A stretch of DNA of 64,000 bases, from the NCBI RefSeq assembly GCF_000807855.2, contig NZ_JRYR02000001.1:1481881-1545880 (forward strand). The letters run 5' to 3'. The notes below the pieces were generated by a model that saw only the letters and a list, made by a program, of their open reading frames with translations, was not told the origin of the DNA and ran no database searches. The first letter of the stretch is position 1. The number at the start of each line of letters is the position of its first letter. This document shows positions 46,997 through 55,692 of the stretch, in pieces. Both the position numbers and the translations under genes were made by a program. Source of the DNA: Flammeovirga pacifica (GTDB lineage: Bacteria > Bacteroidota > Bacteroidia > Cytophagales > Flammeovirgaceae).

Positions 46997-48655
46997 CTAA
47001 TCGAATTCTTTAGTCATTGTAAATTCCTCATTATCAATTAACTTATTGATGATGACCCAAGATGCTTTTAATGCCGAATTATTTAAATCTATTACTACAT
47101 TTTCCGTGTAAGGTTGTGGTAATATGATATTTTGAAATGTTGGATATTGAGGTAAAACAGCTTCACTTTCGTTTTGCAATTGATCTAAAGAAGTGATTAA
47201 ATAAGTATAATCTTCTAATCTAGAAGTTCTCTTATCTATAAATTCAAAACAATTATTAGGTACAATTTTTAAGATCTGTGATGGATCTTCAATGTTAGGC
47301 AGTTTCCCACGTACAGTTGAATAAATCACGAAATATTTAGGGTAATCTCCATCTTCTGCTTTTTGAGGCATTTCCCATTTTATTTCAACCCCCTGATTAG
47401 ATGCCATAATTTTTACATTACTTGGACTATGAGGTGCTACTCCATCAATCCAAGGCATTCTAGGCATTAATGCAGGTGTGCGATAAATTGATTTTAAAGA
47501 ATCTGCAATCCCTCCTTGATTATTCCAAACCGAAGTTGAATTATATAAGATACTTCCATCTACTCCCTTCATATTCCTGGCAGTGATTAACTGTGATGGC
47601 ATCTCTTTCTTATCTCCCCAACCTCTTTCAAGAGATCTATCTACTCTGTAAACTGCATGTCCTGCATAAAGATGTTTTCCAAATGTATTTTCAGACCACC
47701 ATTCTAAAGTTGGGGTAAAAGGAATTGTTCTATGCTGTGTAGATTGATACAATTGAGGAGCAACATAATCTACCCAACCATTAATTAACCAAAATCGAAC
47801 ATCAGCATATAAATGGTCATAAGATGTATATCCAGATCTTGTTGGAGAACCATCGATATCCTCTTTTTCATTTCTCCATACACCAAATGGACTAACACCA
47901 AATTTTAATGATGGCTTTTTTTCCATTATTAATTGATGTACCCCTTCTACAAAAGAATTTATATTGCTTCTTCTCCAATCTCGGATACTTTCATTACCTA
48001 CTCTGTATTTTTTCCACGTAGATCGATCAGATTTTATTTCTCCATGATCGGGATAAGGATAAAAATAGTCATCAAAATGTAGGGCATCAATATCATAATT
48101 TGAAATTAACTCGTCGATAACTGAATACACATATTGATGCACCTCTGGTATTCCAGGATTTAGAATCTTTAGTGTTTTATAGTCCATAATCCACTCAGGG
48201 TGAGTTTTAGAAATATGATCCTCACAAACTTTTACATATTGAGAATTTGTCACCGCTCTAAATGGATTAACCCAAGCATGAAATTCCATTCCTCTTTTAT
48301 GAGTTTCTTTGATCATAAAATCAAGTGGATCATAAAATGGTTTCGGAGGACTCCCCTGCTGTCCGCTAATACTTAGCGCCCAAGGCTCTATATTACTAGG
48401 ATAAATTACATCTGCACTTGATCTAACTTGAACAATTACAGCGTTCGCCCCTCTGTTTTGATGAAAGTTTAATAAAGAAATAAAGTCTCTTCTTTGCTGT
48501 TCTGCAGAGTCTTTTTCACTAAATGGCCAATCAATAGCATTAAGCGTAGCAACCCATACTCCTCTGAACTCTCTTTTAGGTAATGAATTCTGAGCAAATA
48601 ATTGGAGTTGAGTAATAAGGAGAACAAAAAGCGTTAAATTAAAAAATATCCTCAT
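46997..48655 (-). CDS. GHL10 (family 10-like) glycosyl hydrolase
   Basis: 552 residues with a signal peptide (MRIFFNLTLFVLLITQLQLFAQ). The catalytic barrel starts with KREFRGVWVATLNAIDWP and goes on with VIVQVRSSADVIYPSNIEPW, MEFHAWVNPFRAV, DALHFDDYFYPYP and WVDYVAPQLYQST. This is the GHL10/DUF187 family of lipoprotein or secreted glycosidases, some of which act on peptidoglycan or related glycans. The C-terminal ~150 residues look like a fibronectin-type domain (PSNVKIMASNQGVEIKWEMP). It is divergent from the small lipoprotein gene and the two share a promoter region. Confidence 0.85.
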   Translation of the reverse strand: MRIFFNLTLFVLLITQLQLFAQNSLPKREFRGVWVATLNAIDWPFSEKDSAEQQRRDFISLLNFHQNRGANAVIVQVRSSADVIYPSNIEPWALSISGQQGSPPKPFYDPLDFMIKETHKRGMEFHAWVNPFRAVTNSQYVKVCEDHISKTHPEWIMDYKTLKILNPGIPEVHQYVYSVIDELISNYDIDALHFDDYFYPYPDHGEIKSDRSTWKKYRVGNESIRDWRRSNINSFVEGVHQLIMEKKPSLKFGVSPFGVWRNEKEDIDGSPTRSGYTSYDHLYADVRFWLINGWVDYVAPQLYQSTQHRTIPFTPTLEWWSENTFGKHLYAGHAVYRVDRSLERGWGDKKEMPSQLITARNMKGVDGSILYNSTSVWNNQGGIADSLKSIYRTPALMPRMPWIDGVAPHSPSNVKIMASNQGVEIKWEMPQKAEDGDYPKYFVIYSTVRGKLPNIEDPSQILKIVPNNCFEFIDKRTSRLEDYTYLITSLDQLQNESEAVLPQYPTFQNIILPQPYTENVVIDLNNSALKASWVIINKLIDNEEFTMTKEFD

Positions 48656-48703
48656 TATGCTAGAGAGTTATGCCAATTAACTAGTGGAAAAAAATATATT
48701 TCA

Positions 48704-48726
48704 TAAATTTGTCTTTCACAAAATTA
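48704..48726. promoter_or_regulatory. Overlapping, face-to-face -7 elements of the GHL10 and lipoprotein genes
   Basis: Plus strand TAAATTTG (48704-48711) reads toward the lipoprotein gene; minus strand TAATTTTG (48719-48726) reads toward the GHL10 gene. Each transcript would cross the other's -7 box, so the two may interfere. No clear -33 boxes were found for either. Confidence 0.45.
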
Positions 48727-48731
48727 CGATA

Positions 48732-49307
48732 ATGAATCAATTCTTTATAGAAAAATCAAAATACTTCAAGATATTATTTTTTTTACCACTTACCTTATTA
48801 GTAAGTTGTGATTTTTTTGGTCTTGATAGTGAAATGAAACACTTGACTTTAAAAAATTTAGAGTTACAATCCCAAATGGAAATTTATGAGCTTGACCCTG
48901 CCGGTGAATGGGTCGAAGGAAACACTGTTAATTATTATAATACAAGAGATAGTGTTGTTCAAAAGAATTTCATTGATATCAATCAAATAAGTAAAGGTAG
49001 TATTAATAGAATTCAAATTCAGTCTGTATATCCAACAGATTCTACTTTATATACTATCGACTCTGTGAAGATTTTCTTTTCTAACTTAAGTAGAGACATA
49101 GAGGTAGGTTATTTATATGAAATACCAGCCAATTCTACTCCTAAACTTGAGGACGCTCGTATCAATAATGTAAATAATGATGATTTAGGAGCCCTATTCC
49201 GATCAGATACGGTCATCATCAAAACAGATTTCCACCTAAGAGCACTCGTTCGTACTGACACACTGAGATTCCAAGTAAACGCCATTTATGGTTTAACAAA
49301 TCACTAA
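48732..49307 (+). CDS. Small lipoprotein of unknown function
   Basis: 191 residues. The ATG at 48732 gives a lipoprotein signal (KILFFLPLTLLVSCDFFG; lipobox LVSC). A GTG at 48684 lies upstream of the -7 box and would not be transcribed, so it is rejected. The rest is mostly beta and has no family I recognise. It lies 13 bp upstream of the S9 peptidase gene and is probably co-transcribed with it. Confidence 0.65.
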   Translation: MNQFFIEKSKYFKILFFLPLTLLVSCDFFGLDSEMKHLTLKNLELQSQMEIYELDPAGEWVEGNTVNYYNTRDSVVQKNFIDINQISKGSINRIQIQSVYPTDSTLYTIDSVKIFFSNLSRDIEVGYLYEIPANSTPKLEDARINNVNNDDLGALFRSDTVIIKTDFHLRALVRTDTLRFQVNAIYGLTNH

Positions 49308-49320
49308 TTCTAACACATAC

Positions 49321-51672
49321 ATGAAGACCTTTTTTTATATTTTTATGGCATTATTATGCCTCCCCATTTTTTCAATTGCTCAAAACAATCAAAGTCCATT
49401 ACAATTAGAGGACATAATGGGTGGTGAACATTTTGTTGGACAAACACCTCACAGCCCATTTTGGTCAAAAGACAGTAAAACAGTTTATTTTTATTGGAAC
49501 AAAGAGGACAAATCATTTGATCAGTTATATAAAGTAGACGTTAAAACAAGAAAACACGAAATAGTGGATGCAGAGGAGCAAAAAAACCTTCCTTCTTCTA
49601 AAGCTGTTTGGAATAAACAAAGAACACTCTCCACCTATTCAAAAAATGGAAATATTTATCTTTTTGATGTTAAAAAAGGAGCTATTAAGCAACTGACAAA
49701 TACCCTTGATAGGGATAGATCTCCTCAATTTTTAAATGAGAGTCATCAAATATCATTTAGACGTGGTAATAATATTCTCATTATCAATTTGAGTACTGGA
49801 TTGATACAACAAATTACTAATTTCAAATCGGGTACTGCCCAAAAAGCGAAAATAGATAGTAATCAAGATCAATTTCTTAAAGAACAACAATTAGAGCTTT
49901 TTGAAATTGTTCAAAATAGAAAATCTAGATCTGAAGAAAAGAAAGCGCACAATAAAGCTTTAAAACCTTCAACTCCATCAGAAATTTATATGGGCAATCA
50001 ATATTTATCTGATATTAAGATAAGTAAGGATGCAAATTTTGTAGTTTACTCTTTAGGAAAGTCTGCTGGTAATTATAAGACAGAGATGCCGGTTTGGGTA
50101 GAAGGCACAGGTTATGTGAAAATGCAAAATGCCAGATCAAAAGTGGGAAGTCCAGAAGATACTTACTCTAATTATATTTATAATGTTGAAGAAGATACAG
50201 TTATCAAAATAGATTTATCATCTCTTGATGGCCTTTCTACTTTACCATCATTTTATAAAGATTATGACCGAAAAGATGCCAACTACAAAAAAGATGTAGT
50301 CATGCATCCTCCACACTTTTCTCCTAACACAGGTCATGCCGTTGTAGATATCAGATCATATGATAATAAAGATCGTTGGATAGCTCTATTAAACCTAAAT
50401 GATGGCACGACTACAACTATTGATCATCAACATGATGAAGCTTGGATCGGAGGACCTGGTATTAGTGGTTGGAATTTCTGGGTTGCTCCTATTGGATGGG
50501 TAAATGAGAGTACACTTTGGTATCAATCAGAAAAAACTGGATATTCTCATGTGTATACATATAATGTTTCTTCAAAAGAGACAAAGCAAATTACTAAAGG
50601 TAATTTCGAAGTATATACTACTGAAGTATCAAAAGATAAATCACATTTTTATCTAACATCCAATAAAGAAAGACCTGCAGAACAACATTTGTATAAAGTA
50701 GCTATTGAAGGCGGCGAGATGCTGAAAATAACTACAGAAGTAGGAAAACACGAAACATTGTTATCACCTAATGAGAAATTTATTGTAGATCGATATTCTT
50801 ATTCTAATAAACCTTGGGAAATCTATCTTCAACAAAACAAAACAGGTGCTGAGAGTATACAAATCACAAAATCAACTTCGGAGGCTTTCGATAATTACTC
50901 ATGGAGAGATCCTGAAATCATTACATTTAAAGCAGAAGATGGTCAAAATGTACATGCTCGAATTTATAAACCTTCTACTGAAAAAGATCAACATAAAGCT
51001 GTGATTTTTGTACATGGCGCAGGTTATCTTCAAAATGTGCATAAATGGTGGAGTGCGTATCACCGAGAGTATATGTTTCATAACATGTTAGTAGATAATG
51101 GATATACTGTTTTAGATATTGATTATCGAGCTTCTGCCGGATACGGGCGAGATTGGAGAACAGGCATCTATCGTCATATGGGTGGTAAAGATTTATCGGA
51201 TCATGTAGACGGAGCTAAATACTTGATAGATACACATGGTATTGATGCTAATAAAATTGGTATTTATGGAGGCTCGTACGGAGGTTTTATTACGTTAATG
51301 GCAATGTTTAATGAAGGTGATGTATTTAAGGCAGGTGCTGCAATTCGTTCAGTGACTGATTGGGCACATTACAACCACCCCTACACTTCAAATATCTTAA
51401 ACACGCCTGCATTAGATCCCAATGCATACAAAAAAAGTTCTCCAATTTATTTTGCTGAGGGTCTAAAAGGAGATTTATTAATTCTTCATGGTATGGTTGA
51501 TGACAATGTTCAATTTTCTGATGTTGTTCGTTTATCACAAAGATTAATTGAACTTGAAAAAGACAATTGGGAAATGGCCGTTTACCCTATTGAACCCCAC
51601 GGATTTAAAGAAACAAGTAGTTGGATCGATGAATATAAACGAATATTCAAACTCTTCCAAGATAAATTATAA
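49321..51672 (+). CDS. S9 family (DPP4/prolyl oligopeptidase-type) peptidase
   Basis: 783 residues with a signal peptide (ending FSIAQ). The N-terminal ~500 residues form a beta-propeller with PD40-like blades (SPFWSKDSKTVYFYWNKED, RDRSPQFLNESHQISF). The C-terminal alpha/beta hydrolase contains the nucleophile motif GIYGGSYGGFITL, the acid GMVDDNVQF and the His EPHGF, so the triad is complete. Such enzymes release dipeptides or cleave after proline and are exported. It follows a lipoprotein gene and ends at a strong terminator. Confidence 0.92.
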   Translation: MKTFFYIFMALLCLPIFSIAQNNQSPLQLEDIMGGEHFVGQTPHSPFWSKDSKTVYFYWNKEDKSFDQLYKVDVKTRKHEIVDAEEQKNLPSSKAVWNKQRTLSTYSKNGNIYLFDVKKGAIKQLTNTLDRDRSPQFLNESHQISFRRGNNILIINLSTGLIQQITNFKSGTAQKAKIDSNQDQFLKEQQLELFEIVQNRKSRSEEKKAHNKALKPSTPSEIYMGNQYLSDIKISKDANFVVYSLGKSAGNYKTEMPVWVEGTGYVKMQNARSKVGSPEDTYSNYIYNVEEDTVIKIDLSSLDGLSTLPSFYKDYDRKDANYKKDVVMHPPHFSPNTGHAVVDIRSYDNKDRWIALLNLNDGTTTTIDHQHDEAWIGGPGISGWNFWVAPIGWVNESTLWYQSEKTGYSHVYTYNVSSKETKQITKGNFEVYTTEVSKDKSHFYLTSNKERPAEQHLYKVAIEGGEMLKITTEVGKHETLLSPNEKFIVDRYSYSNKPWEIYLQQNKTGAESIQITKSTSEAFDNYSWRDPEIITFKAEDGQNVHARIYKPSTEKDQHKAVIFVHGAGYLQNVHKWWSAYHREYMFHNMLVDNGYTVLDIDYRASAGYGRDWRTGIYRHMGGKDLSDHVDGAKYLIDTHGIDANKIGIYGGSYGGFITLMAMFNEGDVFKAGAAIRSVTDWAHYNHPYTSNILNTPALDPNAYKKSSPIYFAEGLKGDLLILHGMVDDNVQFSDVVRLSQRLIELEKDNWEMAVYPIEPHGFKETSSWIDEYKRIFKLFQDKL

Positions 51673-51675
51673 TCT

Positions 51676-51708
51676 AAAAAGGTAGTCAAAAAAGGCTACC
51701 TTTTTTTT
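51676..51708 (+). terminator. Terminator of the lipoprotein-S9 peptidase operon
   Basis: A 7-bp GC-richer core (51681-51687 with 51694-51700) extended by A-T pairs, then eight T, 4 bp after the stop. Confidence 0.85.
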
Positions 51709-51805
51709 GGTTTTTGAAGTATATTCACTTTTATTTATCAAGTAGAGAGTTGTAATATTTATTACATCCACATATTTTTTTAGCTTTAAAATTCGTTATA
51801 TTAAC

Positions 51806-52042
51806 ATGGAATCACCTGAATTAAAGAAACTTGACTGTTCTTCATTAAATTGTCCTATGCCAATTGTAAAAATTGCAAAAGCTATAAAAACAATGGAAAT
51901 AGGTGAACAAGTAGAAGTAGTAGCTACCGACCCTGCTTTTAAAGCTGATGTTGAAGCTTGGATTAGAAAAACAGGGCATAAAATGATTTCTTTTGTAGAA
52001 GAAGGAAAATCTAAGACTACAGTCATAGAAAAAACTAAATAA
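51806..52042 (+). CDS. TusA-family sulfur-carrier protein
   Basis: 78 residues. The LDCSSLNCPMPIVKIAKAIK segment holds the CPxP-type motif (CPMP at 16-19); Cys16 is the expected persulfide carrier. The fold is the small alpha/beta TusA/SirA fold. Such proteins shuttle sulfur to tRNA thiolation or molybdopterin, or to DsrE-type partners. It is the first gene of a three-gene operon with a DsrE-like protein and a SpoIIE phosphatase. The closely related function of tRNA thiolation cannot be concluded. Confidence 0.88.
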   Translation: MESPELKKLDCSSLNCPMPIVKIAKAIKTMEIGEQVEVVATDPAFKADVEAWIRKTGHKMISFVEEGKSKTTVIEKTK

Positions 52043-52060
52043 ACCGAAATTATATTTCTC

Positions 52061-52666
52061 ATGCAGCTAGAAAACCAAGAACTTAAAGCATATATCGACC
52101 AATTGGTTGAAGAAAAAGTGAATGAAAAAACTCATCATTTTCAGGATGAATTAAAAAAATTACAGGAATCACTTCCTCAAAATTTAGGAATACAGCAAAA
52201 AGATAAAATCACTATGCTTATTACAAGTTTTGAATTAGATAAAGTTATGCCTGCATTTATCATTGCTAATGGTGCTGCTAGTTTTGGAATGGAAGTTACC
52301 TTATTTTTCACCCTATGGGGCATCAATGCCTTAAAAGAGAAGAGCATTTATTCAGGAAAAAACATCAAAGAAAAAATGATTACTATGATGTTGCCTAGCC
52401 ATCCAAAAACCACAACTATTTCACGTTTAAATATGATGGGAATAGGTACTGGTATGATGAAGAGTATGATGCAGGAAAACAATATCGAAACTCTGCCAGA
52501 CCTTATGGATTTATCTATAGAAATGGGGTCAAAACTTATTGCTTGTCAGATGACAATGGGTATGATGGGCATCACAACGGATGAAATTCGAGATGGTGTT
52601 GAATATGGTGGAGTGGCTTTATATATCGAAGAGGCTTCTGAATCTGGTGTTACTTTAACTTTTTAG
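52061..52666 (+). CDS. DsrE/DsrF-like protein with N-terminal coiled coil
   Basis: 201 residues. An N-terminal helical stretch (about 1-45, Glu/Lys-rich, coiled-coil-like) leads into a DsrE/F/H-type domain (KITMLITSFELDKVMPAFIIAN; SFGMEVTLFFTLWG). A conserved Cys is in LIACQMTMGMMGI (about residue 167), as in sulfur-transfer DsrE proteins. The start is 18 bp after the TusA stop. It may accept sulfur from TusA or act as a regulator. Confidence 0.82.
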   Translation: MQLENQELKAYIDQLVEEKVNEKTHHFQDELKKLQESLPQNLGIQQKDKITMLITSFELDKVMPAFIIANGAASFGMEVTLFFTLWGINALKEKSIYSGKNIKEKMITMMLPSHPKTTTISRLNMMGIGTGMMKSMMQENNIETLPDLMDLSIEMGSKLIACQMTMGMMGITTDEIRDGVEYGGVALYIEEASESGVTLTF

Positions 52667-52682
52667 AATATCGTTTATCCTA

Positions 52683-53762
52683 ATGAAAAATCTTAACGAT
52701 TTAAATAAAAGAATTGAAGAATTAGAACTCCTTAATAAAGAAAAAGAGGAAAAAATTGCCGCTCTTGAAAAAAGTGAGAGAGCACTTGCTGATGCCAATG
52801 TAAGAGTTGCTGAACTTTACATGAATTTAGAAGATGCTCAAGAGAAAATTGTGGATCAAAAAAATGAGATCTTACAACAAAATGAAGAATTGAATGAACA
52901 ACTTGAAGAACTTTCTCTTATAAATGAACAATTAAATATTGCTCAAACATTAAATGAAAATCTTCATAAACAACAAATTCAAGCAGATATAATAAAAAAA
53001 GCACACAATAGAATACTAAGTAGTATTCATTATGCTCAAAATATTCAAAAAAGTATTTTCCCTTCTTCTCAGAAAATAAAAAGTGTTTTTAATAATTATT
53101 TCAAACATTTTATTCCGAAAGATTTAGTAGGAGGTGATTTCTACTGGGTAAATAAACAAGGAAATTATGATATTCTTATTGTTGGTGACTGTACAGGACA
53201 TGGTGTGCCAGGTGCCTTCATGACATTAATTGGTATTTCCTTAATAGAAAGAGTGGTTAATGTTTTAGGAATTACAAACCCCTCTGAAATATTATCACAA
53301 TTAAATCAATTGATTAATGAACTCTTAAAACAAAAAGATATTGATTGCACTCGTGATAGTATTGATATGACCGTTCTAGTTAGAGATCGTTCAGAAAATA
53401 CCATTACAATAAGTAGTGCCAAAAGATCATTCATAAAGGTGAGTGAAGATAAAATTCCTCAAATTATTAAGGGCTGTAGATATACAGTTGGAGATTTTAG
53501 TGATGGCAATAAAAGATTTATCAATCATGTATTTGATATTAAACCTAAGGATCGCTATTACTTATTTTCAGATGGATTAACTGATCAATTTGGTGGACCT
53601 AAAAATAAAAAATTAGGTAATAAAAACTTCAAAGAATTAATTACCTCTATACAAAATGAAGAGTTATTTCAACAAAGTATATCTATAGAAAAGTTCTATA
53701 CTGAATGGATGGTTGATGAAGCACAACTAGACGACATGGTACTTATGGGTATCGAATTATAA
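52683..53762 (+). CDS. SpoIIE/RsbU-type PP2C phosphatase with coiled coil
   Basis: 359 residues. The N-terminal ~110 residues form a long coiled coil (NRELEELELLNKEKEE-type heptads). A PP2C-like serine phosphatase follows with VGGDFYWVN, GDCTGHGVPGAFMT, SDGLTDQFGG and LDDMVLMG; the metal-binding Asp residues are all present. It lacks PAS or GAF domains. Members dephosphorylate anti-sigma antagonists or signal in other two-step switches. It is 16 bp after the DsrE-like gene. No anti-sigma partner is in sight, so the target is unknown. Confidence 0.88.
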   Translation: MKNLNDLNKRIEELELLNKEKEEKIAALEKSERALADANVRVAELYMNLEDAQEKIVDQKNEILQQNEELNEQLEELSLINEQLNIAQTLNENLHKQQIQADIIKKAHNRILSSIHYAQNIQKSIFPSSQKIKSVFNNYFKHFIPKDLVGGDFYWVNKQGNYDILIVGDCTGHGVPGAFMTLIGISLIERVVNVLGITNPSEILSQLNQLINELLKQKDIDCTRDSIDMTVLVRDRSENTITISSAKRSFIKVSEDKIPQIIKGCRYTVGDFSDGNKRFINHVFDIKPKDRYYLFSDGLTDQFGGPKNKKLGNKNFKELITSIQNEELFQQSISIEKFYTEWMVDEAQLDDMVLMGIEL

Positions 53763-53800
53763 CATAATATCCTTATATTTCAATTAAGGTTGAGAACATA

Positions 53801-53840
53801 AAAAAAGGCGATTTCATAAATAATGAAATCGCCTTTTTAA
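53801..53840. terminator. Bidirectional terminator of the TusA-DsrE-phosphatase operon and acuI
   Basis: A 16-bp perfect stem (53802-53817 with 53823-53838) with a 5-nt loop and T/A tracts on both sides, between convergent genes. Confidence 0.9.
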
Positions 53841-53855
53841 TATCAAATAATAAGA

Positions 53856-54845
53856 TTATTCACCTACTTTTACAAGTACACGGCCGCTAATCCCACCTCT
53901 AATAATTTGATTTATTTTTTCTAACAAACCATCTAAAGTCACCTCTTCTGTAATATCTCCAGTTTCTGGTAACCATGATGTTGCAATATTATTCCAAACT
54001 TTCACTCTTTCTTCGTAAGGGAAGTTTTGAGAATCAATACCAATAAGGCTCACTCCTCTTAAGATAAATGGGAATACATTTAATGGTAAATCAAATGATG
54101 CTGCATTTCCACAACAAGTCACAACACCTAAAGGCAATGTTGCTTTAATTGCAGTAGCTAAATAATCTCCACCAACTGTATCGATAGCTCCAGCATAAAG
54201 TGGTTTTAATAAAGGTCTTTGATTTCCTTCTAAGAATTGATCTCTTGAAACAACATTTGATGCTCCAATTCCTTTTAAGTAAGGGATTTTTTCTTCTTTT
54301 CCAGAAACAGCGACAACACTATATCCCATTTTTGATAGCATTGCAACTGCATAAGAACCTACACCACCTGTGGCACCGGTTACTAATATATCACCATCTT
54401 CTGGTTTAACTTGGTTTGTAAGCTTATAGATACTCATAGCTGCAGTAAGACCTGCTGTACCTACTTCCATAGCCGTTTTTACGGTAAGACCTTTGGGCAT
54501 TGGAACTACCCATCCTGCAGGTACTTGAATATACTCAGAGTATCCTCCCCAAGTATTCATACCTAAATCATAACTAGTTACAATTACTTCATCACCTTCT
54601 TTGAAATTATCATCTTTCGATGATACAACTACACCTGAAGCATCAATACCTGGTGTGTGAGGATAGTTTTTTGTCACACCGGGTTTCCCTAGAGCTGATA
54701 ATGCATCTTTATAATTTAAAGAAGAATAGGCAACTTTTACCAATACATCACCTTCTGGTAAATCATTTATCGTTTTCGTTGCAATAGATTGTGTATATTC
54801 TTTATCACCAATCTTCTCTGTAACGAATGCTCTAAAATTTGTCAT
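53856..54845 (-). CDS. acuI: AcuI/YhdH-type acrylyl-CoA reductase or quinone oxidoreductase
   Basis: 329 residues of the YhdH/YhfP zinc-free medium-chain reductase family. Visible are SSLNYKDALSALGKPGVTKNYPHTPGID and the NADPH-binding VTGATGGVGSYAVAMLSKMGY. The family includes AcuI, which reduces acrylyl-CoA. No zinc ligands of the usual alcohol dehydrogenases are present, as expected. The substrate is not determined. It stands alone. Confidence 0.82.
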   Translation of the reverse strand: MTNFRAFVTEKIGDKEYTQSIATKTINDLPEGDVLVKVAYSSLNYKDALSALGKPGVTKNYPHTPGIDASGVVVSSKDDNFKEGDEVIVTSYDLGMNTWGGYSEYIQVPAGWVVPMPKGLTVKTAMEVGTAGLTAAMSIYKLTNQVKPEDGDILVTGATGGVGSYAVAMLSKMGYSVVAVSGKEEKIPYLKGIGASNVVSRDQFLEGNQRPLLKPLYAGAIDTVGGDYLATAIKATLPLGVVTCCGNAASFDLPLNVFPFILRGVSLIGIDSQNFPYEERVKVWNNIATSWLPETGDITEEVTLDGLLEKINQIIRGGISGRVLVKVGE

Positions 54846-54980
54846 TTTTAATTATAATTTATGAAGTTATTATGTAGACTTAATTTAAACAATAAGGTTC
54901 ACATTTACTATCTACAAACTGTATTAACGATGACAAAAAAAAAATGGCTTAGTATTCTTCTTAATGTTAGTAAATTTGTC

Positions 54981-55472
54981 CTATTTCTTACTAAAATATA
55001 ATTTTGGATACTCGAAAAAAAGTTCTGTCGCCTCAGATAGCTCAGACCAATCATTTGCTTCTTCAAAAGACAAAGCTACACAACCACATGTAGGTACATT
55101 TTCTAAATAATCTTCCAAAAAATGATTTCGAATATCTGTAATACCAGGATTATGTATTACAAACATCACTGTATTTAAAGAATTATCGAGCAATCGAATT
55201 TCACCCAAAAGCTCATCATCAAGAATATGATAAAGATCTTTATTAAAATGTAAAGGAACATCTAAAGTTTCAGACATTTTTGTTGCAGTAATTTTAGTTC
55301 TTACAGATGGAGAACTAAAAATAACATCAGGTACAATTTGCTGCTTTAATATTTCTGATGACATTCTATCGAGGTCTCTTTTTCCTCTTTTATTTAATGG
55401 TCTATCAAAATCTGATATATCGGGATCATCCCAACACGATTTTGCATGACGCATGAATATTAACCTTTTCAA
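54981..55472 (-). CDS. SixA-like histidine phosphatase
   Basis: 163 residues of the histidine phosphatase superfamily. The RHG-type motif is FMRHAKSCWDD (His8), followed by DRPLNKRGKRD. The second His is in VIHNPGI. SixA-type proteins dephosphorylate phosphohistidine, but small family members have varied substrates. It stands alone and is transcribed away from the PorV-like gene. Confidence 0.85.
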   Translation of the reverse strand: MKRLIFMRHAKSCWDDPDISDFDRPLNKRGKRDLDRMSSEILKQQIVPDVIFSSPSVRTKITATKMSETLDVPLHFNKDLYHILDDELLGEIRLLDNSLNTVMFVIHNPGITDIRNHFLEDYLENVPTCGCVALSFEEANDWSELSEATELFFEYPKLYFSKK

Positions 55473-55692
55473 AGTCTCATTTTAATGATAATAGGTAAAA
55501 TTAATAAGGGATTTTGTTAATTTAAAAATCATCAAACTTTATATTTGATATATTATCACTAAATTTAGGTATATTAAGATCATACATCATAAATGACTTT
55601 CGATACCAAATCAATTTGGCTTTTTCTTTTCATTTATGATGTGTTAAAGTGTACCTATTGTTGATCATCTGTTGAACAGACCCATTTTATAA

